Part shown: positions 10,431-23,079 of the stretch, piece after piece | How positions within the stretch are numbered: position 1 is the stretch's first letter | Layout of the letters: every line of letters starts with the position of its first letter | Source: Saccharomycopsis fibuligera x Saccharomycopsis cf. fibuligera | Taxonomy: Eukaryota > Ascomycota > Saccharomycetes > Ascoideales > Saccharomycopsidaceae | DNA length: 64,000 bases | Assembly: GCA_001936135.1 (NCBI GenBank) | Contig: CP012815.1 | Coordinates: 372,001-436,000, forward strand | Direction of reading: 5' to 3' | Position numbers and translations under genes: made by a program | Notes under the pieces: generated by a model | What the model saw: only the letters and a program-made list of their open reading frames with translations | The model's database searches: none | What the model was told of the DNA's origin: nothing

Positions 10431-11437
10431 TTCACATGCATATCTTTTTCACCACTTAGATCGAGGTGGACAGATTTTTATTGTAGTCACTGTAGTCGTA
10501 TTTGCGCTGAAAACTCCGACACATCAATGGTTGTATGGGATAATTCCGGACTTAGCAGTCTTTTGTATCGTTAGAGTCCATTGTCTGATTGTAAAAACCT
10601 TATATTTCTAAGACAACTACATAGTAATAAATGCATAACAATATTGGGTTGAACCGTATATAAATGATAATCAGACTAAGTAAAACACATATTAGCGTTG
10701 AGTTATTAATAGTAGTGAATACACAATATGCCTCATACCATATATTGTACTATATGGCAAGTACATCTTGTAGCAGCAAATAGAAGACTATAGAAAAATA
10801 TTAGGTGAATAATATAACGTCTCAGTACCTCAATGTAAAGGCCTAGAACTTAATGTTCGTCAAAAAGGAATAGGCACTCACTTGTAATCTTTTCACGTAC
10901 AGTACAGAACAGTTTAAAGTATCGACATAGCTCTTTATATAGTTATTATTGGGAGCTTTGATATTAGCTTGTCTAGGAGCTATTATAGCTAATTTTTTAG
11001 ATTCAATTATACAACTATGTAGATGTGATTTCTTATCATTGTCGTCAGCAAACTTTGAGTAACCGCATAACAGTTAGCCAAAAATAATGTTTGCAGGCGA
11101 TACAGCTTTACTTACAGTGCAACCTTCTTCTCTCGTATATGCTATACAAAAGGATTCAAGTGCATATTGTTATAAATTGGATTTAAATATATTTGGAATA
11201 TAGTCATCTTCATAGGTAGAAATCGTTTGATGTCGCGCAGCGATTTAGAGTTATTGGCTAGATGATAGAGTTTTCAGCCAATGCATAATAGTCAGCCAAT
11301 AATATTCTTCCTAACCGTTCTAACCTTACTTCCAATTTTACCTTATCTGCTAGATTTACTATATTAAAAGGATCACACATTACATCTGCTTTACTTTTTC
11401 ACACAATATTGATAGTATAATTGAAGCAAAAAAAAGC
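10431..11437. other. Core of the inverted repeat, no gene seen
   Basis: About 1 kb of AT-rich single-copy sequence between the two tRNA genes. I see no convincing ORF. The one recognisable piece is an old gypsy LTR fragment near 10,920-11,010. This stretch belongs to neither arm. Confidence 0.6.
10920..11010 (-). repeat. Degenerate gypsy LTR fragment
   Basis: In reverse complement this reads TAGCTCCTAGACAAGC and then AATAATAACTATATAAAG, recognisably like the intact LTR segment (TAGCTCCTAGGTCACAAGC and CAATAACTATATAAGTAG). It diverges on both sides. An old remnant. Confidence 0.5.
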
Positions 11438-11544
11438 GGGCCACACAGGGAATTGAACCCTGGACCTCTCACATGCATGTCTAAGCTCAGGTAAACCTGA
11501 GCTCGCTACCCAAAGCGAGAATCATACCTCTAGACCATGCGGCC
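11438..11544 (-). tRNA. tRNA-Pro (UGG) with a 35-nt intron
   Basis: Exons are 11,509-11,544 and 11,438-11,473; the intron is 11,474-11,508, placed one base 3' of the anticodon as expected. The acceptor GGCCGCA pairs with TGTGGCC and the anticodon loop is TTTGGGT. The T arm contains GGTTCAATTCC. The intron contains an 8-bp perfect stem, AGCTCAGG/CCTGAGCT, with a TTTA loop. Yeast tRNA-Pro(UGG) genes commonly carry an intron at this position. Confidence 0.95.
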
Positions 11545-11616
11545 ACTTCATTAATGGGAGAGAAGATCACGTTGCCGCAAAAATCGATCCAGAAAATTAT
11601 GGCCACTGGTATTATA

Positions 11617-11695
11617 GATAAGTTTATAAGATTGTATTTTCTATCGTTTATAGAGAAATAATAAATCGATATTGTGTGTGAAAAAAAAAAAAAAA
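11617..11695 (+). mobile_element. LINE 3' tail, truncated copy
   Basis: The sequence from GATAAGTTTATAAG through TCGATATTGTGTGTG to an A15-16 run closely matches the last ~75 bases of the LINE at 23,521-23,595, with several differences. It is a 5'-truncated older copy. The right-arm LINE begins immediately after its poly-A. Confidence 0.8.
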
Positions 11696-11754
11696 ATTGT
11701 TGGACAATTTCCTAACGTTTCAGTATGAATCCATCAAATGAGATCCCAAATGAT

Positions 11755-12160
11755 TGTCAGAGTATAGTGACTAGATCTGCTACCCATACCTGAGGTTGTC
11801 TCCTCTGAGTAGCACTGATTAGATTAGTCTCGCTTCTAGTAGTGAAGGGCAGCCACTTACTGAGATCTTAGTTACGTAATGAAACTTAGCTGAGTAATGA
11901 AATTGGACTTATATTTCTTACTTTTATTATAAACTATATCACTAAATAAAAACATTCTGTTTTTCAGACTATATATAATAATTTCATTCCTCACCCATAA
12001 TGCTCAGGTGATGAAAATTTTCCTCCACATCTTTGATGTTGTTCTCCTTAGCAACTATGCGTGCGCCCAAATGTTCTCGGCCGCAAAAGGCAGTTTACCA
12101 AAAATAAAAGATTATACCAAATGAACGGTATGAAAGACGTTAATTGGTATAAATCCAACA
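11755..12160 (-). repeat. 3' LTR of the copia element
   Basis: 406 bp with TG...CA termini, differing from its partner at about six positions. The inner edge adjoins the polypurine tract. Confidence 0.92.
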
Positions 12161-13625
12161 TACCCCCTTAAACTGTATTTCGTGGCTTAAAAACTATGTC
12201 ACATATGTTACTCATAACCACCGTAGTAACTGGCTTTGTGAGTATATCTGCCAACTGTAGTGATGACGGTACATGCTCAATGGTAAATTCATTTCCCTGG
12301 TATCTGTCTAGGGCAACGTTCAAACGCACAGCATAATGTTTAGATTTTGATGAAAAATTACCATTAATGACTTTCTTTATGGCAGACGTATTGTCAACCT
12401 TCAATAAGTATGGTAATCTTTCTTTTATGAGACCAACGAATATCAATAACTCATTTAGCCAAGACGCTTCATTAGTAGCTGTAGTAATCGCTTGTAATTC
12501 TGCTTCTGTAGACGATTGACACGTTAAAGCTGTATGTGTGGATTTCCAGTGAATATTTGCATTATTTAAGCGAAAGAGGTATCCTATTGTAGACCGCCTA
12601 TTCTCTGGTTCTTGTGCATAATCGCTATCACTGTAACCTATTAGTCTCTTACCGCTCTTATCTTCTCTGTATCTAAGCGCTCTTTCCTTTGTCTGTAGAT
12701 AGCCGAATGCTCTAATAATCTGGTCAGACAAGACTCTGTGTGGATAATTGAAAAATTTAGCTAGATAATTTATTGCATAAAGCGCATCTGGCCGACTCAT
12801 TGTACCAATATATAGTAGTGTTCCAATCAATCTTCGATACTGGGTTACCCTTGTGTTCAACTCTCGTTGATTGACGTCGAGTGGGTGATCATTTCTATTG
12901 AAGTAAAAACCTGGTGTCAATGGTGTTTTTAACATTCTGTTGGAGCTTTGTATATCATACCCCCTGCAGAAGTTAACGATGTACTGCTCTTGATCTAGCA
13001 GAATGCTGACCACGTTGTTGTCGTCACCTCTCTCCACTTTTAGGTCGGTACCTAGAAATTTCTGTTTGCCATCGTGATCTGCTGCAATGATCTTGATTGT
13101 GTATTTTGCCATTAGCAGGCGGACAATAGAGTCTAATTCGTGTTCACTATCAGCAGTTATAAGGATATCATCAACAAAAATACCAATAATTGCACAAACT
13201 ATTTCTTCCGTATTTACCTTAATAAAAGTGCTTGGAAATGCATGGTTCTTCTTAAATCCTAACTCGGTAAGATGGTCTGAAATGTTGTTGTGCCATAGAT
13301 TGCCACTTTGTCGTAAACCGTAAAGAGCCTTGCGTAATCGGTATATGACTTTCTCCTCGATGTTTATCGTTACGTTACACTTGATACCTTGTGGTCTGTG
13401 AATATAGACCTCTTATTGTAAGTCTGCATTCAAATAGGCCGTAGTTACAACAATCCAGTTGGTTATCTTTTAAGGCTTGTAAAAGACTTGAGCCAAAATG
13501 GGGTGGTTAGTTTGTTCTTCGAATCACCACTTTGAGTGTTTGTGTCGCTCGGATTTGATTGGTGACTTGGTATCAGTTTCACTGGCGGGCCCATCGTGCG
13601 CGATGAGCCTAAGCAGCATTGTTCA

Positions 13626-13885
13626 GTGGGTAGTTGTTGCTTATCAAGTAATTGAGACAGTTTTAGTCCGTCCTCAATGGGTAGTAGTTGCTTATCAAAT
13701 ATTTTAGGCAGTCTTAGACCGTCCTCATTGGGTAGTAGTTGCTCATTAGGTCGGTGAGACACCTTAATCCCGTCCTCAATGGGTAGTAGTTGCTTATCAA
13801 GTATTTGAGGCATTTGCATCCCGTCCTCATTGGGTAGTAGTTGTTCATCAATTATTTGAGGCAATGTTTGCCCGTCCGGTTTTGG
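13626..13885 (-). repeat. 51-bp tandem repeat inside the copia pol linker
   Basis: The word GGGTAG recurs at 13,628, 13,679, 13,730, 13,781 and 13,832, exactly 51 bases apart, giving about five units of a 17-residue repeat of the form QLLPNEDGxxxPxIxDK between integrase and reverse transcriptase. The units have diverged slightly from each other. The length being a multiple of three indicates expansion while the frame was under selection. Confidence 0.85.
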
Positions 13886-16530
13886 AATGGTCTCCGTTCG
13901 TAGCACTGGTACTCAGTTCCAATGATTGCCACTCGCTGCTCAGATCCACAACTCGCGGTTGTGTGTTCGTTACGATCACTGTCAACTTGCTCATTTTCAT
14001 ATGAGTCCATACTTTCTTCATCATTCCCAGGATCGTATATCTCCTCGACATGTTCTTACCCCCTTGAATTTATCTCGTTGTGATCTTCAACAGAAAAGTC
14101 ATACTGATTGTCATTTTCAAATGCTATGTTGTCGAGTTTTCCCCCACTTGATTTGAGATTTATGTAGTCTGGGTAGAGGATACTTTGTCTAAAAAGACGA
14201 ACGTGACGAGTGTACTCAAAAAATCCCTTTCTCATCAGTGGGACTGGAATGAAGGTTGTGACTCCGTATGTTTGTTCATCATGTCCCAAATAGATTCCTA
14301 TGTGGCTTCTGGTTTCAAGTTTTCCTTCGTTTGGTGGAATGTGAACACTCACAATTTCCCCGAATATACTTAGTCGCCTAGAATCAAGTGGCTCTAGTCC
14401 TATTAGTTTAGCTGCGGATGTCTTTAACTTCGTATTATAAACATGATGTCGAATGGTTGTAACGTAAAGTATTGCTTCTGGCCAAAATTTGGACTCTAAT
14501 TTGCCGCTGTGAGATATTGTTCGTGCGTCACTTAATAGCGTCTGATTGAGGTGCTTCGACATTCCGTTGGATGCTGGAGTGTATTCGTTTGTGGTGTGTG
14601 ACTCAATTCCGGCTTCACTCAGTATGTCTGTGACCTCGGAGTTTATATATGCGGTCCCCTTGTCCTTAAAGAGGCTTTTAACACGGTATCCGCGCTCAGA
14701 AAATTGGTTTTTTTCCCCCATCGAATATAGTGAAATAACTTGTCCTTTACCTCATTCTTTTTGTGCATCGTGAAGACTTTAGTGTAGCCGGTGTACTGGT
14801 CGCGAAAAGTAACAAAATAATTTGGTGTGTCATTAATTTTGGTACCTAGTTCGCAAACATCCAAAACTATGTTTTCAAATGGACTTTTCTTTATGTACAC
14901 TTGCCTCGAGTTTGGGACAGCAGCATGTTTCTTTTCCTTTCGCAATAGCACACTCATAGCAATCTTCCTTTGCATTTAGTGATGCAATCTTTGTTGGATC
15001 TGCTATAATTGATGGATGATTTTAATGAGTTATTGTTAACGTGTCCTAGAATGCTATGAAGGCTACTAGCAACTGATGCTATCAATCTCACTTTATTCTT
15101 AATAATATGCTTTCCACTGAGCCATGGAAGGTCGTCTATTACCTCAATTTCAAGATTATAATGACCATGTTTTAGGACCTTTACAATTTTCTTTTTATCT
15201 TCAACGTCTATTACTTTAACACCGAAACTGTCTAGTTTCTGTATTAATGAGCTCTCATTTATAATAGCATAAGGTGCTGAGGGAGCATAATAGCAGTGAA
15301 GCTCAATCACAGAGTCTCCTATGCGCAATCGCATCTTGCCATGACCTAGAATTTTGATGTTACCATCTAATGTGGTTAAATATACTTTGGGGTAGTGATT
15401 ATCATCATAATTCGTGTATTTTCCTATATGTGATAAATTATTGGTGAGGGTAGCCTGGATTCCTCCGTCGATAAGGATAAGTGGATCGTCGGCTATAATT
15501 GAATTAATTGTGCGAGTGCCTCGCTTGATAATTCCCATCGGATGTTGTGTTGTGGATTTTGGATTCCTGATATATTTTTTCAGTTTTCCCGTGATTGTAC
15601 GGTCTTGATCTATATGCTTTAGTGTAGGTCCCAACTGATCGATCTTTCATAAACACAGCTTTTCTGCTCATTCCTTTATGATATCTTCCTAATTTGTCCT
15701 CATAATCTCCTATAGAATCAAATAGTTTGTAGGGATCATAGGTTTCATAGTTAGCTGCTCGACGATTGATGTCATCAGAGAACTCATTATAGTTTTCATC
15801 AAGATTTAAAAACAAAGTACCTGCAATCACTTTTTCTTCCAATCTAATATTGTTCCATTTGAGTGAATCCATTGCAATGAAAACTTGGTTAATGTACCGA
15901 ATGAGATTACCCTTTTGGTTGCCTAACTTTAGTACGGCAAACTTTGCCTTAGCTGCTTCCTCGGTAAGAATAAGGTCCGAACAGTTTTCACGCAATATCG
16001 CCAAAATTTGCATTGATGAAGTTTGCGTTTGAATTTTTTAACGCGCTCAATTTTGGAATAGATTTGGATATACGGTCTTGAATCTCGTAAAGTTCCGTGG
16101 CCGTTTTTGCAGTAGTGTCTTTGGATAGAGATAGATTGTTAATACCAGCAATCAACTCTTAGAGTTTTGGGATGTTTTCCTCTTTAACATCGTTGTGCTT
16201 TTGTTTTTACTTTCGTGGTTCATAGCTATTATTCTGTCAATATTTCATTGTGCTTCCAATTTTTGTCAAGTTGTTTCTTGGCCGATAAGTCTTAATGTAT
16301 ATCTAAATGGTTGCTAGTCATCCGAGGCTGTTTCATCACCAGTTGATGAAACTTCTGCCCGATATCTTATCCTGTGTTGCCGTAGCAAGTATGACTATCA
16401 ATTAACATCATTCAAGTATGTAACCACGGGTAATAAAACGGGCGGAAGTTACTGTGTCTAGTATGTAACTAGATTCAGCCATTGGAAGGATGGATAATTT
16501 AATAACCACCGTATCCTGTCTGTAACGCCA

Positions 16531-16936
16531 TGTCAGAGTATAGTGACTAGATCTGCTACCCATACCTGAGGTTGTCTCCTCTGAGTAGCACTGATTAGAT
16601 TAGTCTCGCTTCTAGTAGTGAAGGGTAGCCACTTACTCAGATTTTAGTTACGTAATGAAACTTAGCTGAGTAAAGAAATTGGACTTATATTTCTTACTTT
16701 TATTATAAACTATATCACTAAATAAAAACATTTTGTTTTTCAGACTATATATAATAATTTCATTCCTCACCCATAATGCTCAGGTGATGAAAATTTTCCT
16801 CCACATCTTTGATGTTGTTCTCCTTAGCAACTATGCGTGCGCCCAAATGTTCTCGGCCGCCAAAGGCAGTTTACCAAAAATAAAAGATTATACCAAATGA
16901 ACGGTATGAAAGACGTTAATTGGTATAAATCCAACA
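16531..16936 (-). repeat. 5' LTR of the copia element
   Basis: 406 bp. The inner edge abuts the TGGCGTTACAG primer-site candidate; the outer edge abuts the ATGAT duplication and resumed LINE ORF1. Confidence 0.92.
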
Positions 16937-19900
16937 ATGATACATCCCCTTACTCCTCAGAGTATCCCAACGATCCGCCTGATCCCCCAACACATCCTGG
17001 ACCACCCTTGTCAACCGCGGTTGAGAACCCTCCTAGCACGGATGTTTCAGTTTCCTCGGATACTGAAGCCGCAGTTCACCAAGATCCGTCCCCCGGACCG
17101 GCTCAAAGTACCAACCAACTATTGAACCATTCCACTGAATCATTTGGAACCCAAAAAGATGAAGAACCTTACGTTCAAGCTGAGCCTTTTACCATTGAAA
17201 ACTCCATCTCCCCACCATCAACCCACCCTTTTTCCAATTCTGAATCTCAAATTGAAAATTTTTCATCCGTCTTACCTAATGACTTACTAAGCAGAAAAGG
17301 CGCGGATCCAACTTGTGCTGCACCTCCTGAACATGCACCAGAAGCTGTCGATCCTCCATCGCCATCTGTTTTGTCTAATCCCTTTGTTTCAATTTCAAAA
17401 ACCACTAACATGAACTTAAAAACCTTAAAAGTCCAAAAATCAAAAAAAAATCAAAACAAAATTCAACAAAATCCAACAATCTTAAAAACATTTTTTCACA
17501 TTCTTCAGTCAATCAAGATAAAAACCAAAACAAAAACAATCCTCCCTCTGTTTCCTTTCTGCCACCTTCTTCCTCCAATGACATCAACTCTATTTTGCCA
17601 ACTATCCCTTCTGCCTCAGATTCTTCAAACAGTACTCAAACCCAGCAACAAAATCAAAATGTCCCACGCCCAGTGAATACCACTGATTCAACTGTTTCAG
17701 CTGCTTCATCTGCCTCATCTGCCTCATCTGCCTCAACTAAAGAAACGCCTCCACCTGATTCAACTCCTTCAACTGCGTCCATTGAGGATACAAATTAGGA
17801 CATTATCTCAGAAAAAACACTGAAAAAGCTCTATGCTGATCAGGCCTTTAAACGTGCAAATCATAACGCATCAACGAGCTCCGCGTCACTTCCAAACCCC
17901 AAGGTCAAACGTCCTGCTTTTGACGCTTTCCAAACCAAATTTAAATGGGGCCGTATTTATGATTCGGAACATTTTCCTTTTGACGATGTTTTGTCAGAAC
18001 TAACTGCCATGAAAAAACTTGCTGCTGATATTTACACCTTTACTGATACAACTTTTGCTGGTTCTGATAAAAAGGTCACCTCTGCGACTACAATCATGAA
18101 AATGGACGAATTCTATGAATCATATACTCCAAAACAGCTCCAGGGCGAGGGCCTCCGGTTTAAAACCACTGACCTTCTGCAAAAAGACTATATTGACATC
18201 ATCGTCAACTGTTCTCAAGAGAATGACATTTTCGCAACTGTGGACATTCCATGGGCTGTCTTCCAGCAATCCTCTTTAGCAACACATAGAGCCTCTATTG
18301 CTAAATCTATTAAAATGTTGGCACAAACCACACTTGAAAAGTATGCTAGTACGATGGGAAATGTATCCTAATTGATCTTTTTGAAAGAAACTTGTCAAAG
18401 TATCGAACCTCACATCATAATCAGAAACGAGCGTATTGTCATTCAACAATCCATTTTTTATAGGGGTCCACTTTACAAGCCATTCTTCCACAATGCCAAG
18501 GAAATTTTCTTTACATTTTTGAGAGACCACTTAGTTGTGAAGCTACCAAAAGAAGAATATCGCCCACAACTTTTTATGTCAATGTCAAATGCGAGCATGG
18601 TCCCTCATCTCATGGAACTCAAAATTAAAGCTTTACAAGCGGTTTCTGCCAAAGCAATTTTATTCCACAAGCTCCGTGATCTTGAGATCAAACAGGAATA
18701 CTTCTCCCTTATAAAAGAAATCAAGCCGAGAAGCCACCCAAATCCCCAAGTTGCTGAAATAAACGTAGATAAGTATTATGCATACTTATATCGCTCTCCA
18801 AATCAGTCATTCCCAATAATCAACTGTGAGAGTTTCCAAACACGTCTTATCAACCGTCACTTACATTGCACGGCATGTGGTTCAAATTCTCACACTCGTT
18901 ACTCTTGTACCGAGGCTCGATGTGTGATCTGCAAGAAAGAGAATAATATAGCTTCTGTTTGCTATTATAACAAAAACTTAGCCAAGGCCCAAGAGAAGTA
19001 CCAGGACCACAACTCCTTTGCAAATAAACCCAGCGCAGCCACCATTTCTGCTAGAACCAAGAAACCAACTATTTCCACTGAAAACCAATGGTAGCTCAGT
19101 GATCCTAAAGGCCGCAAACGTTTGAGAATTAGAAACACCCATACATCAAACCAAACCATTAACAACCCAAAACAGATAACTAAACCAACAAACCCATTTC
19201 AAGCTCTTGAAGACGGTGACTCAGAAGATTTGTCAACTGAGGACGAGGTAAACACACAATACGAGATGCCACAGAGTTTCGTTTTTACTGCACCTAAACA
19301 CTCAAACAAATCATATATCAAACCCTCCCCCCAAAAAAGAGCAAGAAGGCAAGTTGCTAAAGCCACTAACTCACAACCAGAGAATATTAATGATAATGAG
19401 AACATTGTCACCACCAGTACCTCTGACTCTATAGTAGCACAGGCTACTATCCTTCATGCTACGGCAACCGCAACAAAAAAAACCCCACATTAAACCCCAG
19501 ACTCTTTCCAAACTCCACCTGCAACTCCTCAGCAGACCAGAATCCTTCGTTCCCATTCCTCTCTTCGTAGTCCACAACCTCCATCTACTCCAACCAACTT
19601 GACCTTATCTCAATTTCCCTCTTTTGATCAGGCCAACACTCCTACCCCATCCTCCCCGAGAATTAAAGCAAATCGGGACAGGAACTCGCGTCCCCCAGAC
19701 GAGGACAGCCCGCTGCCAAATACCCAGGATGATATTGACATAGATGAGATTGAGTTAGAGAACTCTTCTTCTCTCCCACCAGTCCATCACTCTCGGAGTA
19801 AGCTTAATGGAGTACTCCCTGTCAATGATTCCATCAATGATGACGAAATCATTGATGACGAGACCACAATTGACAATGAGTCCATCACAAATCTCCCAAA

Positions 19901-19957
19901 TTCCACCAAAGATGATCCCATGACTGAGACTCAGCTCTCAACTTCCCCTGGACACTC

Positions 19958-22900
19958 ATGATTATGCCTGAATTGAAAATACTTACACAAAATATACAAA
20001 ACACTCCCTTACAGAACGATCCGCTCCCGAGTATATTTAAAAAATATGATATCATACTCTTGCAAGAAGTCAGGAAAGGTGAAAAGTATCACCACTTAAA
20101 TCCTGACAAACAACTCATCACTAACAAAGCTTCAAATCCACGAACAGGTATGCTCATCACAAAAAAGATAAAAATACTCAAAAAAATATAATTGACGTTT
20201 TATGTCCGGCATCTAAAGCCAAGCACAAAACAGACATTATCATAGAAGTAACACCAACAATATACTATTGGATCATAAATATATATAATCCCACCGGTGA
20301 GAAAAAAAGGGCACAAGTATTTCTTCAAAACGCCATTAGCAATGCACTACAAGATTATCGAAGAACTTTTAGAAAACACTATCCAAATGCGCATCTCTAT
20401 ATCATTTTTGCGGGTGACTTTAACAATATCGTGGATATGCACGAAATGGGTAGGCGTATCCAAAATGCTCCAGACACTAAAGACACAAAAAAAATACGAA
20501 ACTCATTGAGGGCACTCATCGACAACAACAATTTGGCAGATGTTTACCGCCAACGCAACCTCCATAACATAAAAAAATCCTTCACTAACAGAGCTACTAA
20601 CGGACATGAAGAAAGCAACAGAAGACTAGATAGATTCTATGTCAGTAATGAATTGATTAGACACGACAAAGTTCGTCTCTGAATGCTACAGAAGAACCAT
20701 TTGAAGGGATCTTCCCATGAATCGCTTGTTTTGAAACTTGTCCATCCCCTGACTGAGCTCCCATCTCGGTTCAGACTTACCGATAAAATGTTACGCAGTA
20801 TAGCACAACTTCATATCCCAGCCTCACTCACATCAACAAGCGAAATAATCATTTTTATTCGAAACCATTTGCAGCTGATAAAGCATCTTGAGAAACGCAT
20901 ACCGGAATCTGAGAGAAAGAACTTTCAAACCGCCAACTACTATGATCTCATAAGCGAAATCTTTAAACCCTTCCAAGAAAATACAAAGATAGAATTACTT
21001 ATTGATCAAGACGGCAACCAGTTAACAAAAATACACGAGATCATAGACCATGCCTCAGACATCTATGCATCTCTCCATGATGGTTCCAAAGGCACGAGGA
21101 ATATCCAAGTCATTGATAGATATTTGCAAGATAGTATTCCTAACATTCACATATCGGATACAGAAAAGATAAATTTGAATAAGAAAATAACTGAGGAGGA
21201 ACTCCTGATTGCCATCAAGGAGTCCAATAAGAATTCGGTGCCAGGAATTAATGGTTTTCCGCACAAGTTTTATTCCAAACTATATCCACAGTTGAAAGGC
21301 CACCTCTTATCTGAATTCAACACTACCTTCAGAACAGGATCATTTCCATACAATTACAGAACAGTTCTTTTTAATATCATTCCAAAGCCGCGGAAAGATA
21401 AGACTGACATTAAAAATTACAGACCAATAGCCATTATCAATGCCAATCTACGACTACTAAGCATAATTCTCAATAATCGTTTACTAACAGTGTTAGAAAA
21501 GCTTATAGGCAAAAATCAGCTGGGTTTCATACCGAATCGCCAATCTTATACTAACATAAGAATGTTCAATGAGATTCTCGCGAGCATGAAGACACCACCA
21601 AATCAAAAGCACTATTTTGCCAAACACGAAAAGTTGCGCATACTTCTTTTGGATTTTCAGAAGGCTTTCGATAATGTGTCGCACACATACCTTGAATGCT
21701 TATTGAAACATCTCAACTTTGGTACCGAAGGTTTCACATCCACAATAATGCTGATACTACAAAGTACAATCGGATGCATTCACCTTAACAATAAGACAGG
21801 CCCGCTCTTTCCCTTGAACCAAGGTACCTTACAATGAAACCCAATCAGCCCATCGCTTTTCGTATTGGCAGTTGAGCCCCTTCTACGGAATGTTGAGAGA
21901 GAACTACAAGGCTTCACTATTAATACAAAATATCTTAGCCCAATAAAAGTTACACACTTAGCCTTCGCCGATGATATTACCATTTTTGCAGATGGTAATC
22001 AGGACATGGAGTCAGCAATCCAAACGATCCAAGAATTCTGCTCGATAACGGGAGGGAGTTTGAACTATGATAAATCAAAAGTACTCATTTCCCCATACGC
22101 CACGGATATAGCAAAAACTGAAATTCAGCTTTTTGACATTCCGATTGAGCGAGTAAAGGAAGACTATAAACTAACCTATCTCGGGATTAAAATTCCGAAC
22201 CAGGGATGGCCAAAAAACTTGATACAAACAATGTACGCAAAGTTCAACATTTCCAACATCAAACATTTGCCGCCGTCAAGTCAAGTCATGGCCTATAATA
22301 CTTTTATCTGTTCAAAATTCTACTACAAGGAGATTCATCAAAATCTCACTGACAAACAAATAAATGCAATCGAGATGGCTTTCAAACAATGTCTAAACGC
22401 CACGAATGTCTCCCTCGAGACACTGAAGACACATAGACATAAAGGGGGTTATGGTATGATAGACCTCAAAGCACAGCTCACGTATAGAAAAGCACAAATT
22501 GCACAAAACTTGTTTCTAGATAAAAGCGACCCATACTTGAAGCTCTTCAGAGCGAAGCTACAACTTCTTCTAGATCACTTTTTTAAAGTACGCTATGAGC
22601 TCGAACGTAAACCAGGACATATTGACACTCAATTCTGGTGGAGAGATGTTCTCGATACAGTTGACGGAGGCGAAGGCCAAGGGCAATCTATACTGGCACA
22701 GAACCCGCAACAGTGCTTCACGTTGACAGCCACAGAAGCAAACATAATAGCTCTGTGTAAACAAGTAGTCCGCAACAAACACAATCCTGGCATCCTTGGG
22801 CTTCAGCGCATATCAGATATAGCAGAAGCAGTGGAGCTCGGTGTGCCGTTTTTGAAAAAAAAGTTCATCCCAAAAGAAGTCTTCGACTTCAAGTCCCGGA

Positions 22901-23079
22901 ACGGTAGTGCACAAGTGCGCCAGAAGAAAGATAAACTACTATTTTCAAACCAGTTGGCACGTCTCAAACAAGTCACTAATAAACAGTGTCTGACAGTCTG
23001 GCAAATGCTAAACAAACAAATGGAGCACTTTCTGGTTAAATGTCCAGTAGCACGAACACTATGGAAAAATTACATATAA
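19958..23079 (+). pseudogene. LINE ORF2, right copy (disabled)
   Basis: Endonuclease at 19,958-20,680, reverse transcriptase from about 20,683, and FADD at 21,964-21,975. The ATG overlaps the ORF1 TGA (ATGA at 19,958-19,961). It carries the same A7 frameshift near 20,190 and the same TGA codons at 20,680-20,682 and 21,835-21,837 as the left copy. The two long conceptual segments (384 and 404 residues) are identical in the two arms. Plausible C-terminal sequence continues in another frame to 23,261. Confidence 0.87.

Larger units (their letters stand above)
11755..16936 (-). mobile_element. Ty1/copia-type LTR retrotransposon (broken, fairly young)
   Basis: A complete LTR-to-LTR fossil of 5,182 bp on the minus strand. 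LTRs are 406 bp and begin TGTTGGATTTATACC. A primer-site-like TGGCGTTACAG follows the 5' LTR (about 16,530 leftwards) and an AAGGGGGTA tract precedes the 3' LTR (12,161-12,170). Parts in copia order: gag (about 16,010-15,500), protease, integrase (about 14,975-14,056), a repeat-bearing linker, then reverse transcriptase/RNase H (about 13,110-12,168). A 5-bp duplication ATGAT flanks it (11,750-11,754 and 16,937-16,941). The coding part has roughly five or more breaks. About six LTR differences (~1.5%) suggest a recent insertion. Confidence 0.92.
11725..19961 (+). pseudogene. LINE ORF1, right copy (disabled, split by copia)
   Basis: Begins MNPSNEIPND at 11,725; the copia element falls inside codon 10-11 and the frame picks up again at 16,937. 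The zinc knuckle lies near 18,866-18,910. It shares the A9 frameshift (near 17,450) and the three in-frame stops (17,796, 18,369, 19,092) with the left copy. It also has a private C-to-T change making TAA at 19,491, where the left copy has CAA. An extra Ser-Ala-Ser unit is present near 17,720. Two segments (about 17,577-17,740 and 19,490-19,930) are markedly diverged from the left copy. Confidence 0.85.

Noticed and set aside
13626-13885. CRISPR-like regular spacing.
   Set aside because: The 51-base period is a coding tandem repeat without unique spacers, in a yeast retroelement.
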